From positions 1 to 64,000 of the forward strand of contig NZ_SLUL01000009.1 in NCBI RefSeq assembly GCF_004341205.1: 64,000 nucleotides of DNA. Direction: 5' to 3'. Numbering within the stretch: the stretch's first letter is position 1; each line of letters starts with the position of its first letter. Shown here piece after piece: positions 44,582 through 53,197 of this stretch. The notes beneath the pieces are model-generated. The model had not been told where the DNA came from and made no database searches. It worked only from the letters and a program-made list of their open reading frames with translations. The translations under genes were made by a program, and so were the position numbers. The DNA is from Thermolongibacillus altinsuensis. Its GTDB lineage: Bacteria > Bacillota > Bacilli > Bacillales > Anoxybacillaceae.

Positions 44582-46273
44582 ATGAAATGGACGGTACGAA
44601 AAAAATTATACGCCGGCTTCTCTACAGTTTTTATCATTTTAATCGCCATGATGGCCGTGAGCTCATATGAAATGAGGGCGATTGATCGAACATACAGCAC
44701 GCTGCTCAATGAAGACGTTAAAAGGCTTGTCATGACGAAAGAATTATTCACAACGATCAAATCGGCTCAGGCAAGCCAGCGCGGTTATTTGTTGACCGGA
44801 GATGAAGAGTCGCTAAAAAACTTTGCAAACGCTCATGATACATATAAAGAGACCAGTAAACAATTAATGGAACAAATGGACGATCCAAAAGCGAAAGAGT
44901 TGCTTGAGCAATTAGATCAACTTGAGGAAGAATTTTACGACTTCAGCAATCGTTTATTTGCATCCAAAGCCCAAAATCAACAAACAGACTACTTGATGGC
45001 TCTTCAAGCAGGGCGTCAAATCGTGCAAAACGTTGAAGAAAAAGTGACGGAGCTTGTTACATACCAAGAACAGATGTTGCAAAAACAAGAACAACAAACA
45101 TCTGCTCAAGCGGCGTCTGCTCAATCATTTGCTCTCACATTAGGAATCATTTCAATCATCGTTGGCGTAATTGTTGCGTTTTTGATTGGCCGTTCGGTTT
45201 CAAAGCCGGTCATCGCGATTGCAAATGTGGCGGAAAAAATAGCGACAGGCGATTTGACGAAAACGGACATCCATATCAAAAATAAAGACGAACTTGGCGA
45301 TTTAGCCGCATCGTTTCGAAAAATGGCACAAACGTTGCGCGACCTTATTCAACAAATCGCTGAAAACGCCGATCACGTGGCGGCTGCTTCCGAACAGTTA
45401 ACAGCGAGCGCTGAACAAACAAGCAAAGCGACCGAACAAATTACGGTGACGATGCAAGAGGTTTCTGCAGGTGTGGAAAAACAAGTACAGAAAATTGATG
45501 AGACATCCAAAACCATTCAAGACATGTCCGATGCTGTTCAGCAAATAGCGAACAACGCCCAACATGCCTCTACGTTGGCGAACGAAGCGGCAACGAAAGC
45601 GACAAACGGTGAACAAGCCGTGCAAGTAGCCGTCGAGCAAATGAATTCGATCAACAACACCGTTCGCAACTCTGCCGAAGCCGTCAAGCAACTAGGCGTT
45701 CGTTCACAAGAAATCGGGCAAATTACAAGGGCTATTACGGAGATTGCTGAACAAACAAACCTTCTTGCTTTAAATGCAGCAATTGAAGCAGCCAGAGCGG
45801 GCGAACATGGCCGCGGCTTTGCAATCGTCGCGGATGAAGTGCGCAAGCTTGCCGAACAATCGGCCCAATCCGCTCAACAAATTGCTCAATTAATCACAGC
45901 GATTCAAGAAGAAACCGAAAAAGCGGTTCAATCGATGGAAGCAGCCACAAAAGAAGTAGCGGCTGGCATCGAAGCCGTGAATACCGCCGGCGACTCGTTT
46001 GCGCAAATTAAACAATCGGTGCGCGATGTGACCGATCACGTTCAAGACATCACCGCTTCCATCCAACAGATGGCGAATGGCGCTGAACAAATCGTTCAAT
46101 CGATGCAGCTAATCGCCAAAATCTCCGAAGAAGCGGCAGCCGGCACACAAGAAGTGTCCGCTGCAACGGAGGAACAACTTGCGGCCATGGAAGAAATCTC
46201 TTCATCTGCTTCTTCGCTGTCCGATATGGCTGAACAACTGCAAACGCTTATTCAGAAATTTAAAGTCCGCTAA
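44582..46273 (+). CDS. Methyl-accepting chemotaxis protein with CHASE3 sensor
   Basis: About 563 residues; ATG 44582 is preferred to ATG 44576, which directly abuts GGGAGGG. TM1 (about 10-30) is followed by an extracellular helical CHASE3-type domain (about 35-180; [22 protein letters not shown] is the hallmark), TM2 (about 183-205), HAMP (about 206-260) and the signalling domain with tip [44 protein letters not shown]3 ligands are unknown. The upstream frame from 44492 is not needed. A terminator follows. Confidence 0.92.
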   Translation: MKWTVRKKLYAGFSTVFIILIAMMAVSSYEMRAIDRTYSTLLNEDVKRLVMTKELFTTIKSAQASQRGYLLTGDEESLKNFANAHDTYKETSKQLMEQMDDPKAKELLEQLDQLEEEFYDFSNRLFASKAQNQQTDYLMALQAGRQIVQNVEEKVTELVTYQEQMLQKQEQQTSAQAASAQSFALTLGIISIIVGVIVAFLIGRSVSKPVIAIANVAEKIATGDLTKTDIHIKNKDELGDLAASFRKMAQTLRDLIQQIAENADHVAAASEQLTASAEQTSKATEQITVTMQEVSAGVEKQVQKIDETSKTIQDMSDAVQQIANNAQHASTLANEAATKATNGEQAVQVAVEQMNSINNTVRNSAEAVKQLGVRSQEIGQITRAITEIAEQTNLLALNAAIEAARAGEHGRGFAIVADEVRKLAEQSAQSAQQIAQLITAIQEETEKAVQSMEAATKEVAAGIEAVNTAGDSFAQIKQSVRDVTDHVQDITASIQQMANGAEQIVQSMQLIAKISEEAAAGTQEVSAATEEQLAAMEEISSSASSLSDMAEQLQTLIQKFKVR

Positions 46274-46280
46274 AGCGAAA

Positions 46281-46315
46281 AAGTTCTCTGCTGGCAAGAG
46301 GCAGAGAACTTTTTT
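46281..46315 (+). terminator. Terminator of the CHASE3 chemoreceptor gene
   Basis: AAGTTCTCTGC (46281-46291) pairs with GCAGAGAACTT (46301-46311), then TTTT. Confidence 0.9.
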
Positions 46316-46335
46316 CATTTTTTTAGGAAAAAACA

Positions 46336-46354
46336 GTTGCATTTTGCAAATAAT
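46336..46354. promoter_or_regulatory. Operator-like palindrome 1 (MarR unit)
   Basis: GTTGCATTTTGCAAATAAT contains the palindrome TTGCA-TTT-TGCAA. The same sequence recurs at 46869-46887 before the permease gene. It is a probable binding site of the MarR-type regulator encoded 30 bp downstream. Confidence 0.72.
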
Positions 46355-46382
46355 TTGATATAAATAAAGTAGAGGTGAAAAA

Positions 46383-46838
46383 ATGGAAAACATTCGCGGG
46401 CTATTTCAAACGATGACGAAACGATTTGGTTTGTTGAATAAAAACTGCTGTTCAGTCGGCGGGATGGAGATTTCTTTAGTGCAAAGCCATATTTTGTACG
46501 AGATTGACCGTTTAAAGCAGCCATCCGTTCAACAACTGGCTGATGCGCTTGCGATGGATATCACGACGCTTAGCCGGCAAATTCAAAAATTAGTACAAAT
46601 GGGGTTAGTGAAAAAAACACCGTATCCAGAAGATCGGCGCATTTTTATCCTCTCCCTGACGACGGAAGGAACCTATATCGCAGCAAAAATTGATGCCGAA
46701 ATCAATGAATATTTAACAGAAGTGTTTTCCCATATGAGCGAATTTGAAAAAGAAACCGTCCTTCGCTCGATTCAGCTGCTAAACGATTGCATGGCCAAAT
46801 CAAGCGTCTGTTGCAAACCAATGTACGGAGGCAAGTGA
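46383..46838 (+). CDS. MarR family regulator with paired cysteines
   Basis: 151 residues. Winged-helix core with SVQQLADALAMDITTLSRQIQKLVQMGLV (recognition helix about 60-75) and the wing PEDRRIFILSLT. Cysteine pairs near both ends (NKNCCSVGG about 21-27, SVCCKPMYGGK at the C-terminus) are not typical of MarR proteins and suggest thiol, metal or metalloid sensing. ATG 46383 has AGAGGTG upstream. It sits between two copies of a palindrome and upstream of a permease with a CSC motif. Autoregulation is inferred. Confidence 0.85.
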   Translation: MENIRGLFQTMTKRFGLLNKNCCSVGGMEISLVQSHILYEIDRLKQPSVQQLADALAMDITTLSRQIQKLVQMGLVKKTPYPEDRRIFILSLTTEGTYIAAKIDAEINEYLTEVFSHMSEFEKETVLRSIQLLNDCMAKSSVCCKPMYGGK

Positions 46839-46868
46839 TTCGTTCCTTGCCTATTCAAATAAATGATA

Positions 46869-46887
46869 TTTGCATTTTGCAAATAAT
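46869..46887. promoter_or_regulatory. Operator-like palindrome 2 (permease)
   Basis: TTTGCATTTTGCAAATAAT repeats the 46336-46354 sequence almost exactly (18 of 19). It lies 17 bp before the permease ATG, overlapping or close to its ribosome-site region. Confidence 0.72.
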
Positions 46888-46903
46888 AGAGAGGGAGAGG
46901 AAG

Positions 46904-47770
46904 ATGTGGCAAGAAGTGTTTCAAACCTTTTTATTTCTGAGTGCGGAATTAACGATTCTCTTTGTTGGAATTTCGTTTGTTGTTCAATTGCTGCAGCGGT
47001 TCATTCCTTATGAAAAGCTGGAGAAAGCAATGGAAACAAGCCACCCGCTTTATGGGGCGTTGATCGCGATTGTGTTCGCGTTTGTGACCCCGTTTTGTTC
47101 GTGTTCGACCATTCCGATTGTCGTTCAGCTGTTAAATCAAAACGTTCGCTTTCGCTTTGTGATGATTTTCTTGTTTGCTTCCCCTGTGCTGGATCCGACG
47201 ATTTTAACGTTAATGACGGCCACATTAGGCTGGAAAGTCGCCGTTGCTTATACCATCATCACTTCGATCTTTTCCATTCTCATCGGCTTTGCATTAGAAA
47301 AGCTCGGGTTTCAGAATGAGGTCAAACGGGTCATCGTCAAAGGAAACGTAACATTGCCTCGACAATCAAGCATCAAAGAAGCTTTTGCAGAAACATGGAC
47401 GCTCATTAAAACGGTTTATCCGTTTTTGCTGATCGGTGCAGCCATTGGCTCGATCATTCATGGTGTCGTTCCGACGGAATGGATCGTGACGCATTTAGGC
47501 GGGGAACAGTGGTGGTTCGTTCCGATTGCTGCGATCGTTGGAATTCCGCTGTATATTCGCTTATCGACCATGATTCCGATCGCCGATATGATGATCGCAA
47601 AAGGAATGGCGCTGGCGCCTGTCATGGCATTAATGATCAGCTCCGCCGGGGCGAGCTTGCCAGAAATCACATTATTGCAAAGTATTTTTAAAAAGAAGCT
47701 GGTCGCTGTCTTCGTCGCTTCCGTTTTCACCATGGCGACTTTATCGGGATTTTTATTTTACGTCATTTGA
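46904..47770 (+). CDS. DUF318/ArsP-type permease
   Basis: About 288 residues from ATG 46904 behind GAGAGGGAGAGG. Eight or so membrane segments in two halves. The first half carries TPFCSCSTIPIVVQLL, the CSC motif of ArsP/DUF318 permeases that export trivalent organoarsenicals or related soft metal(loid)s; the second half has PLYIRLSTMIPIADMMIAKG and SSAGASLPEITLL. The substrate is inferred only from the motif and the Cys-rich neighbours. The upstream frame from 46787 overlaps the regulator and lacks a start site. Confidence 0.85.
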   Translation: MWQEVFQTFLFLSAELTILFVGISFVVQLLQRFIPYEKLEKAMETSHPLYGALIAIVFAFVTPFCSCSTIPIVVQLLNQNVRFRFVMIFLFASPVLDPTILTLMTATLGWKVAVAYTIITSIFSILIGFALEKLGFQNEVKRVIVKGNVTLPRQSSIKEAFAETWTLIKTVYPFLLIGAAIGSIIHGVVPTEWIVTHLGGEQWWFVPIAAIVGIPLYIRLSTMIPIADMMIAKGMALAPVMALMISSAGASLPEITLLQSIFKKKLVAVFVASVFTMATLSGFLFYVI

Positions 47771-47784
47771 AGGAGGTGAGAAAT

Positions 47785-47916
47785 ATGTTCAAACGTTTAT
47801 TGGCGAAAAAAGAAAACAATGAAGCATGCTGCGATGTGCAAATCATCGAAGTAAACGACGAAACAAACGACGAACGCAAAGAACCTTGCTGCGAAAATGA
47901 CGAAGGTTGCTGCTGA
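47785..47916 (+). CDS. Small protein with three Cys-Cys pairs
   Basis: The 43-residue protein starts at ATG 47785 behind AAGGAGGTGAG, 14 bp after the permease. Cysteine pairs occur in NEACCDVQ, KEPCCEND and EGCC, the last at the C-terminus. The N-terminus is basic (MFKRLLAKKE) and the rest acidic. The layout suggests a soft-metal(loid) chaperone or buffer for the permease; that is inference. No known family is recognised by eye. Confidence 0.82.
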   Translation: MFKRLLAKKENNEACCDVQIIEVNDETNDERKEPCCENDEGCC

Positions 47917-47920
47917 ATGG

Positions 47921-47953
47921 AAAAGGGCGGTACATAGTTCCGCCCTTTTTTAT
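47921..47953 (+). terminator. Terminator of the MarR/permease unit
   Basis: AAAAGGGCGG (47921-47930) pairs with CCGCCCTTTT (47940-47949), followed by T residues. Confidence 0.9.
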
Positions 47954-48006
47954 ATGAGACGTGTTATAATGTTTGTAGAACGTGTGATGGAAAGGTGCGT
48001 TGTTCG

Positions 48007-48462
48007 TTGAGTGATATATTTGAGAAATACGAAGAATCCATCATGTTGTCGTACCGCTACGTATTTCGTTTATTGTTACACCTGAAAAATGTCATTTCCG
48101 CGTTCAAGCAAATGGAACATCCTGACGAATTAACAAAAGAAGTATATAGAGACTCCATTGTGAAAAAGTACGAAATTTTAGAGAATCAGTTGTGGAAGCT
48201 TTTATCGAAAATTTTCAAGGCTTCGGGGCTTGAAATGAACAGCCCGCGTGCTTGCTATAGGCAAGCGTTCAAGGAAGGATGGATTGAAAATATCGATATA
48301 TGGAATGATATTCTAAGTTCACGCAATGCAACGGCTCATGTTTACAATGAAGAGGATTACGAACAAATAAAAAATAAGATTGTGAATGAATATGTTCACG
48401 AAATAGAAAAGCTTCTTGAAAAAATAAAAGAAGAAGTGATTGATGACGATGTACGGAATTAG
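48007..48462 (+). CDS. HEPN-domain protein (HI0074 family, MNT/HEPN toxin)
   Basis: About 151 residues; TTG 48007 fits AAAGGTG 9 bp upstream better than GTG 47995, which lies in that site. The helical bundle ends with the HEPN ribonuclease motif RNATAH (about 105-110), matching R-x4-H, preceded by CYRQAFKEGWIENIDIW. HEPN/MNT pairs act as toxin-antitoxin modules in which the nucleotidyltransferase modifies and blocks the HEPN nuclease. The gene overlaps the MNT gene by 20 bases. TATAAT-like sequence lies at 47964-47970. Confidence 0.88.
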   Translation: MSDIFEKYEESIMLSYRYVFRLLLHLKNVISAFKQMEHPDELTKEVYRDSIVKKYEILENQLWKLLSKIFKASGLEMNSPRACYRQAFKEGWIENIDIWNDILSSRNATAHVYNEEDYEQIKNKIVNEYVHEIEKLLEKIKEEVIDDDVRN

Positions 48463-48742
48463 TGAAAAAGTATATCAACGGCTGATGGATTATTTTCAAC
48501 ATGAAAAAGAGATTCAAAAAGTCATTTTGTTCGGATCCAGAGCGAAAAATATGGCGCGCTACAATTCCGATATTGATCTATGCATTGATTATCGAGGAAC
48601 ACAAAAAGGAAAGATTTTAGACGATATCGATCGCATTGTCGGGATTTATTCATGCGATGTGCTGTTTGCCGATTCGTTGAATGAAGAAATCAAACAACAA
48701 ATTTTGCGAGATGGAAAAGTGATTTATTCGATGCCTTCATGA
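48443..48742 (+). CDS. Minimal nucleotidyltransferase (MNT antitoxin)
   Basis: About 99 residues from ATG 48443 (48449 is an alternative). The nucleotidyltransferase motif VILFGSRAKNMARYNSDIDL (about 24-43) has the GS helix and the DxD metal ligands, with a third Asp in CDVLFAD. In MNT/HEPN modules this protein adenylylates a Tyr or nearby residue of the HEPN toxin. It is coupled to the HEPN gene, and a terminator follows at 48787. Confidence 0.9.
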   Translation: MTMYGISEKVYQRLMDYFQHEKEIQKVILFGSRAKNMARYNSDIDLCIDYRGTQKGKILDDIDRIVGIYSCDVLFADSLNEEIKQQILRDGKVIYSMPS

Positions 48743-48786
48743 AAGTTTCGAGGAGAGAAGTATAGAAAAAACAAGAAGCTAAAGTG

Positions 48787-48822
48787 AAAACCACACCTGT
48801 TTGAAGGGTGTGGTTTTTTTAC
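48787..48822 (+). terminator. Terminator of the HEPN/MNT pair
   Basis: AAAACCACACC (48787-48797) pairs with GGTGTGGTTTT (48807-48817), then T residues. Confidence 0.9.
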
Positions 48823-48906
48823 TTTCTGCATTTTCGGAAATTTGATGGACGTTCCTATTCGTTTTCTATAAAATGTAAGATAAATCATGGCTAAAGGAGA
48901 ATAAAG

Positions 48907-49317
48907 ATGAAACGAGTCGATGTCGTCTATGTGCTTTTGTACGATGAAGATCAGCAGAGCGTGCTAATGGTGTTGAATAAGAGAGGAACGTGGTCGTTGC
49001 CTGGCGGCGGGGTCGAAGCAGAGGAGACGCTAGAGGAAGCAGCGATTCGAGAAGTGAAAGAAGAAACAGGGTATGACGTGGCCATCGGTGACATTGTTGC
49101 GCTCAACGAAGCGTTCATCGATGAAAACCATGTCTTTTTCATCACCTTTCGCGGAACGATCCTTCACGCTCCAGAAGTGATGCAGGGAGACGAAAATATC
49201 ATCACGGTGGAATGGGTCGATGTTGACAGAGCAGAAGAGCTGATGCCTTATCATCCAAACGGCATTCGCTCATTTTTGAAGAAAACATATGGTGCGCAAT
49301 ATGTAATGCAGGAATAA
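48907..49317 (+). CDS. NUDIX hydrolase
   Basis: 136 residues. The NUDIX box GGGVEAEETLEEAAIREVKEETGYDV (given here in part: GVEAEETLEEAAIREVKEET) supplies the metal-binding Glu residues at about 54-58. It hydrolyses a nucleoside diphosphate linked to some X; the substrate is unknown. Cytoplasmic, no signal peptide. AAAGGAGAATAAAG precedes ATG 48907. A lone gene at the edge of the defence island. Confidence 0.9.
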   Translation: MKRVDVVYVLLYDEDQQSVLMVLNKRGTWSLPGGGVEAEETLEEAAIREVKEETGYDVAIGDIVALNEAFIDENHVFFITFRGTILHAPEVMQGDENIITVEWVDVDRAEELMPYHPNGIRSFLKKTYGAQYVMQE

Positions 49318-49422
49318 GCGGGGCCTGGGTGCCGTTGTGAGGAGCAACTAGCATACACAGGTTGTTTGTTGTTGTACAGGACAGAACAGACTCATTTGAG
49401 ATAAAAAATAGAGGGGATTCAT

Positions 49423-49923
49423 ATGATAATCAGGGAAGCGAGACTAGAAGATGCTCAACAGCTTGCGAACCTAATTCAACAAGTTGAAAATGAAAGCGAA
49501 TTTATGCTTTTTGAACCTGGTGAAAGAAAGCTCACTCCAGAAAAGCAAAGGACAATGATTGAAAATATCTCAAAACAAAAAAATTCAACCATATTTGTAG
49601 CTGAAGATTATGAGAAGCTAGTAGGATATTTGATGGCTTTCGGCGGCAATGCCAAAAGAAATAGACATTCAGCCTACTTAGTGATTGGGATTCTGAAAGA
49701 GCACAGAGGTAAAGGAATTGGAACGAAATTATTTAGAAAGCTAGAAAGTTGGGCTAGGGAACGGAATATACATCGTTTAGAGTTAACGGTCATGACACAG
49801 AATCAAGCAGGAATCGCTTTGTATAAAAAAATGGGGTTTGAAATAGAAGGGACAAAAAAACATTCATTGCTTGTCAATGGCCTCTTTATGGATGAGTATT
49901 ATATGGCTAAAATTTTATATTAA
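49423..49923 (+). CDS. GNAT family N-acetyltransferase
   Basis: 166 residues. The acetyl-CoA loop lies in LKEHRGKGIGTKLFRKLE (about 92-109), followed by the family end LTVMTQNQAGIALYKKMGFEIEG. The acceptor is unknown. The gene is noticeably more AT-rich than the NUDIX gene before it, which suggests a separate origin. ATG 49423 has AGAGGGG upstream and a strong terminator follows. Confidence 0.9.
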   Translation: MIIREARLEDAQQLANLIQQVENESEFMLFEPGERKLTPEKQRTMIENISKQKNSTIFVAEDYEKLVGYLMAFGGNAKRNRHSAYLVIGILKEHRGKGIGTKLFRKLESWARERNIHRLELTVMTQNQAGIALYKKMGFEIEGTKKHSLLVNGLFMDEYYMAKILY

Positions 49924-49930
49924 AAATATC

Positions 49931-49966
49931 AAAAAACGCTTGGAAAACGAAATCCGAGCGTTTTTT
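49931..49966. terminator. Terminator of the acetyltransferase gene
   Basis: AAAAAACGCT (49931-49940) pairs with AGCGTTTTTT (49957-49966). The symmetric A/T ends make it bidirectional, serving the small minus-strand gene as well. Confidence 0.88.
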
Positions 49967-49980
49967 AATATTCACATGTC

Positions 49981-50088
49981 CTAAAGAAAAGTACTCCAAA
50001 TAGCTTTCAAAAAGAATCCCAAACCGCTTAAAAATATTCCTAAACACGCCATGCTTAAAGGTGAACCCCATTCGATTTCTTCTTTCAT
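49981..50088 (-). CDS. Small membrane peptide
   Basis: 35 residues from ATG 50088 with GGGAGAGGA upstream. The acidic start (MKEEIEWGSPL) is followed by one hydrophobic span (SMACLGIFLSGLGFFLKAIW) and STFL. Good ribosome site and a terminator on its 3' side support a real gene. No family recognised. Confidence 0.62.
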   Translation of the reverse strand: MKEEIEWGSPLSMACLGIFLSGLGFFLKAIWSTFL

Positions 50089-50423
50089 TAAAATCCTCTC
50101 CCTTTTCAAAACTTCTCCTTATTATATTTCGCTTTAACTTCCAAAAAGTTTCAACTTGTTTTAATTATAAACGATATCCCTACTTTTAGTACTTATTTTG
50201 CCGATATTGCCTTGTTTTTTGTTGTGTCGACATTTTGTAGGTTTTTATTGTAATAAAAAGAAAACTAAATTTTATTGAAGCGACCCCTGTCAAGTAGATA
50301 GGAATAAAAAAGCACATTTAAGCAGGAGGCTGATTCAGGCGGACAGTGCCTGTCACTGTTCGCCAAAAAACGGAGCCTGTCCCTTTAGTCGAGGGGAAGA
50401 CTCCGTTTTTTTATGGCATTGAG
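50089..50423. other. Intergenic region with repeat relics and the mscL terminator
   Basis: No gene. A stretch at 50280-50310 (GCGACCCCTGTCAAGTAGAT) resembles an IS3-type element end, so it may be a transposon relic. A hairpin GGCGGACAGTG/CACTGTTCGCC lies at 50338-50364. AAAAAACGGAG (about 50365-50375) with CTCCGTTTTTT (about 50402-50412) looks like the terminator of mscL on the minus strand. Confidence 0.5.
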
Positions 50424-50819
50424 TTATTCTCTTTCCAATTGCTGTTTTTTCAACAAATCGCGGATTTCCATAAGAAGTTCCTCCTGCTTTGTTAAGGATG
50501 GCGGAGCTTCCTTTTCTTCTTCATGTTTTTTAAGGCGATACAATTTGTTTAACACTTTCACGAACAAGAAAATCGAAAACGCGATAATGAGAAAGTCAAC
50601 GACTGTCTGAATAAACATTCCATATTTCACATCAGCGTCACCGATTTTAAAGGACAAGCCGCTAAAATCGATGCCGCCAAGCAATAGTCCAATCATCGGC
50701 ATAATCATGTCATTGACAAGGGAAGAAACGATTTTGTTGAATGCCCCGCCAATAATCACCCCGATGGCTAAGTCGACAATATTTCCGCGCATCGCAAACT
50801 CTTTGAATTCTTTCAGCAT
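50424..50819 (-). CDS. mscL: Large-conductance mechanosensitive channel
   Basis: 131 residues from ATG 50819, behind GGGGTGAT. TM1 ([23 protein letters not shown], about 14-36, shown as [18 protein letters not shown]), a periplasmic loop ([19 protein letters not shown]) and TM2 ([20 protein letters not shown]) match MscL, as does the C-terminal helix ([15 protein letters not shown]). The pentamer opens under membrane tension to release solutes on osmotic downshock. The upstream frame to 50855 is not needed. Confidence 0.95.
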   Translation of the reverse strand: MLKEFKEFAMRGNIVDLAIGVIIGGAFNKIVSSLVNDMIMPMIGLLLGGIDFSGLSFKIGDADVKYGMFIQTVVDFLIIAFSIFLFVKVLNKLYRLKKHEEEKEAPPSLTKQEELLMEIRDLLKKQQLERE

Positions 50820-51520
50820 ATAACAATCACCCCATTTGGTGTAAAAGTATAGCATAAAGGTTTGTAGAGATTCTAGCGAGAGGGATCTATTTGTCGAAAA
50901 TAGCGGGTCTTATAAGCACTATGTACTTTCCCGGGAAAGTTAGTAAGAAACTCCTGCTTCTAAATGGATTGTAGAGGAGAGGTTCCGTTATATCTTTTTT
51001 CGCGTTCTTTCGAAAGAAGTTGCTTCATAATACTCGTTTACATCAATATTCTCAAACAGCCAGAAGAGTGGGAAGCCTTCTACGAGCGCGTCATCGTTCC
51101 TTATCAACACCGGCTTCCTGCGTTTTTGGATGAGTGGAAGAAACGGAGTTTGGTGTAGGTATGTAAAGGATAATGGATAGTACTTTAGCTTAGCTGCTTC
51201 TAGTTGAAACAGCTCAAAATGTATTTATTGGGATAAAAAGAAAAGGGTGTTTTCGTTACCTGTTAACGACGGTGAAGTTGAAGAGAGCGAGTGTGCTCTC
51301 TTTTTTGTGGGAGTCTTTCTAAAGAATTTGAATTAAGTCCAAGACTTGCTAGCTCATTTGAAACTGAGGGAGCTAATACAGCTCTCTTTTCTTATGTACA
51401 AAAACTTAGCAATATAGCAGAGAACAATAGACGACTCTTTTGATGTTTTTGTAAAATGTAATACAAATATTGAAATTTTAGGACATACATTCGGATATTC
51501 CTTAAAGGAGTTCGTAAACA
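50820..51520. other. Long intergenic region with gene relics and terminators
   Basis: No intact gene of normal size. A frame at 51050-51158 encodes PEEWEAFYERVIVPYQHRLP and AFLDEWKKRSLV, a coding-like end of an unrecognised protein without a plausible start. A decayed 3' end of the small acidic gene (see 55746-55991) lies at 51228-51307 with its terminator. A further hairpin GAGGGAGCT/AGCTCTC occurs at about 51366-51388. The shared 12-mer GTAAAATGTAAT is at 51451-51462. Confidence 0.55.
51228..51307 (+). pseudogene. Decayed 3' end of a copy of the small acidic gene
   Basis: The frame WDKKKRVFSLPVNDGEVEESE parallels HYKKWGTFSLPDDDEEEEES at the end of the 55746 gene. DNA at 51250-51307 matches 55947-56004 without gaps at roughly 48 of 58 positions, including the terminator AGAGAGC/GCTCTCT. 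The stop codon is lost (TGT instead of TGA). This makes a direct repeat flanking the McrB/C-like pair. Confidence 0.75.
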
Positions 51521-53197
51521 ATGAATTTACGTGACAATCTTTTGCAAGTGATGGAACAATATTTACAAGCAAAAAGAGAGAGCATTTCTAAACATCCGAT
51601 GGCTCATTTAGTTACGAATGAAATTCCAAACACAATCAAGCACTTTCATTTTATTGATCCAGAACGGTATATCGTGGAAGGATCCGTTGGTAAAGGGAAT
51701 TGGGCTGCGATTCCATGGATTGCAGTGATGGACAAAACGGTCACAACGTCTACGCAAAGAGGATATTATATTGTTTATTTGTTCAGTGAAGATATGAAAA
51801 GAGTTTATCTAACTTTTGCCCAAGGGGTCACGGAAACTCCAAAAGAGGAAATGCTTCAAATCAAAGAAGAGATTCGTCAAACCATTCCAATGAGCGAAAA
51901 CGTCAAAAAAGATGACGAGATTGAACTTGGCGAAAGCAAAAAAGCAAAAGATTATAAGCTGTCCGTTGCTGTTTATATCTCTTATACTTTCGAACAAATG
52001 CCGTCAGAAGAACAATTGCAACACGACCTACAGCAAATGATTCAATACTACGAAAACTATGTGGAGATCAAAACAAGTATGAAACCAATAGACAAATCTT
52101 ATTCGTATGAAGCGATTACGAATCACATTCATTCTTATATTTCCAGTAAGGGTTTTTACTATACAAAAGAAGAGGTAATCAATTTATTTTTGTCATTAAA
52201 AACAAAGCCGTTTGTTATTTTATCCGGCATTTCTGGAACGGGAAAAACCAAAATCGTTCAATGGCTCGCCGAAAGCATTGGAGCGACGGAGAAAAACGGA
52301 AGATTCACCTTAATTCCCGTGCGCCCTGATTGGAATGATGGCTCTGATTTGCTTGGATATGTCGACATCAAAGGGGAATTTAAGCCAGGACCGCTTACCA
52401 AAGTAGTGCTAGAAGCGGAACAAAATGAGGAAGATCCATATTTTGTATTGCTTGATGAAATGAATTTAGCGCGGGTCGAGCATTATTTTAGCGACGTATT
52501 AAGCGTAATGGAAAGTCGGCGTTGGGAAAACGGAAAAATCGTTTCTTCTCATCTTCTTTCAAAAGAAATAGCGGGGCAAGACATCTCCCTTCCGCCAAAT
52601 GTGTATATCATCGGTACGGTCAATATGGACGAAACGACCCATCCTTTCAGCAAAAAGGTGTTAGATCGCGCCAATACCATTGAGTTTAATCGTGTTCAAC
52701 TCAATTATTTAGACTTTTTAAGAGAATTGAAGAAAGTTGAACCTATTCAATTAAAACAAGAGGCTTTTGCCGCTAAGTATTTACATTTGAAAGATGTTTA
52801 TCAACTTTATCCGCACATGGTTGAAAAAGCAACGAATGAACTCGTCAAAATCAATGACTATTTACAACCGTTAGGAGCGCATATTGGTTATCGCGTTCGA
52901 GATGAAATTTGTTTCTACCTTGCCTATAACGAAGAAGGGCAATTGATGTCATTTGACAGCGCTTTCGACCATTGTCTACTACAAAAAATTTTGCCGCGCA
53001 TTTCAGGAAGCGATGCGAGAGTGCAACGAGCGTTAGAGCAATTATTTACTTTTTGCACCAACATTGAATTAAACGGGGAATATGATGAGCTTCTTGACTT
53101 TACGTATGCCAAATATCCAAAAAGCGCTAATAAAATTTTGAACATGTTAAGGAGGTTGGCGGACGATGGCTTTACATCTTTCTGGACTGGCTCATGA
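51521..53197 (+). CDS. McrB-type AAA+ GTPase
   Basis: 558 residues. The N-terminal part (about 1-185; IPNTIKHFHFIDPERYIVEG, GNWAAIPWIAVMD) is an MrcB_N/DUF3578 type DNA-recognition domain. The motor has Walker A SGISGTGKTK (about 235), Walker B YFVLLDEMNLARVEHYFSD (about 306), and the McrB-specific TVNMDETTHPFSKKVLDRAN (about 365). McrB GTPases drive type IV restriction of modified DNA with a nuclease partner. The partner is encoded next with a 32-base overlap. Starts at ATG 51521 after AAAGGAG. Part of the defence island. Confidence 0.9.
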   Translation: MNLRDNLLQVMEQYLQAKRESISKHPMAHLVTNEIPNTIKHFHFIDPERYIVEGSVGKGNWAAIPWIAVMDKTVTTSTQRGYYIVYLFSEDMKRVYLTFAQGVTETPKEEMLQIKEEIRQTIPMSENVKKDDEIELGESKKAKDYKLSVAVYISYTFEQMPSEEQLQHDLQQMIQYYENYVEIKTSMKPIDKSYSYEAITNHIHSYISSKGFYYTKEEVINLFLSLKTKPFVILSGISGTGKTKIVQWLAESIGATEKNGRFTLIPVRPDWNDGSDLLGYVDIKGEFKPGPLTKVVLEAEQNEEDPYFVLLDEMNLARVEHYFSDVLSVMESRRWENGKIVSSHLLSKEIAGQDISLPPNVYIIGTVNMDETTHPFSKKVLDRANTIEFNRVQLNYLDFLRELKKVEPIQLKQEAFAAKYLHLKDVYQLYPHMVEKATNELVKINDYLQPLGAHIGYRVRDEICFYLAYNEEGQLMSFDSAFDHCLLQKILPRISGSDARVQRALEQLFTFCTNIELNGEYDELLDFTYAKYPKSANKILNMLRRLADDGFTSFWTGS

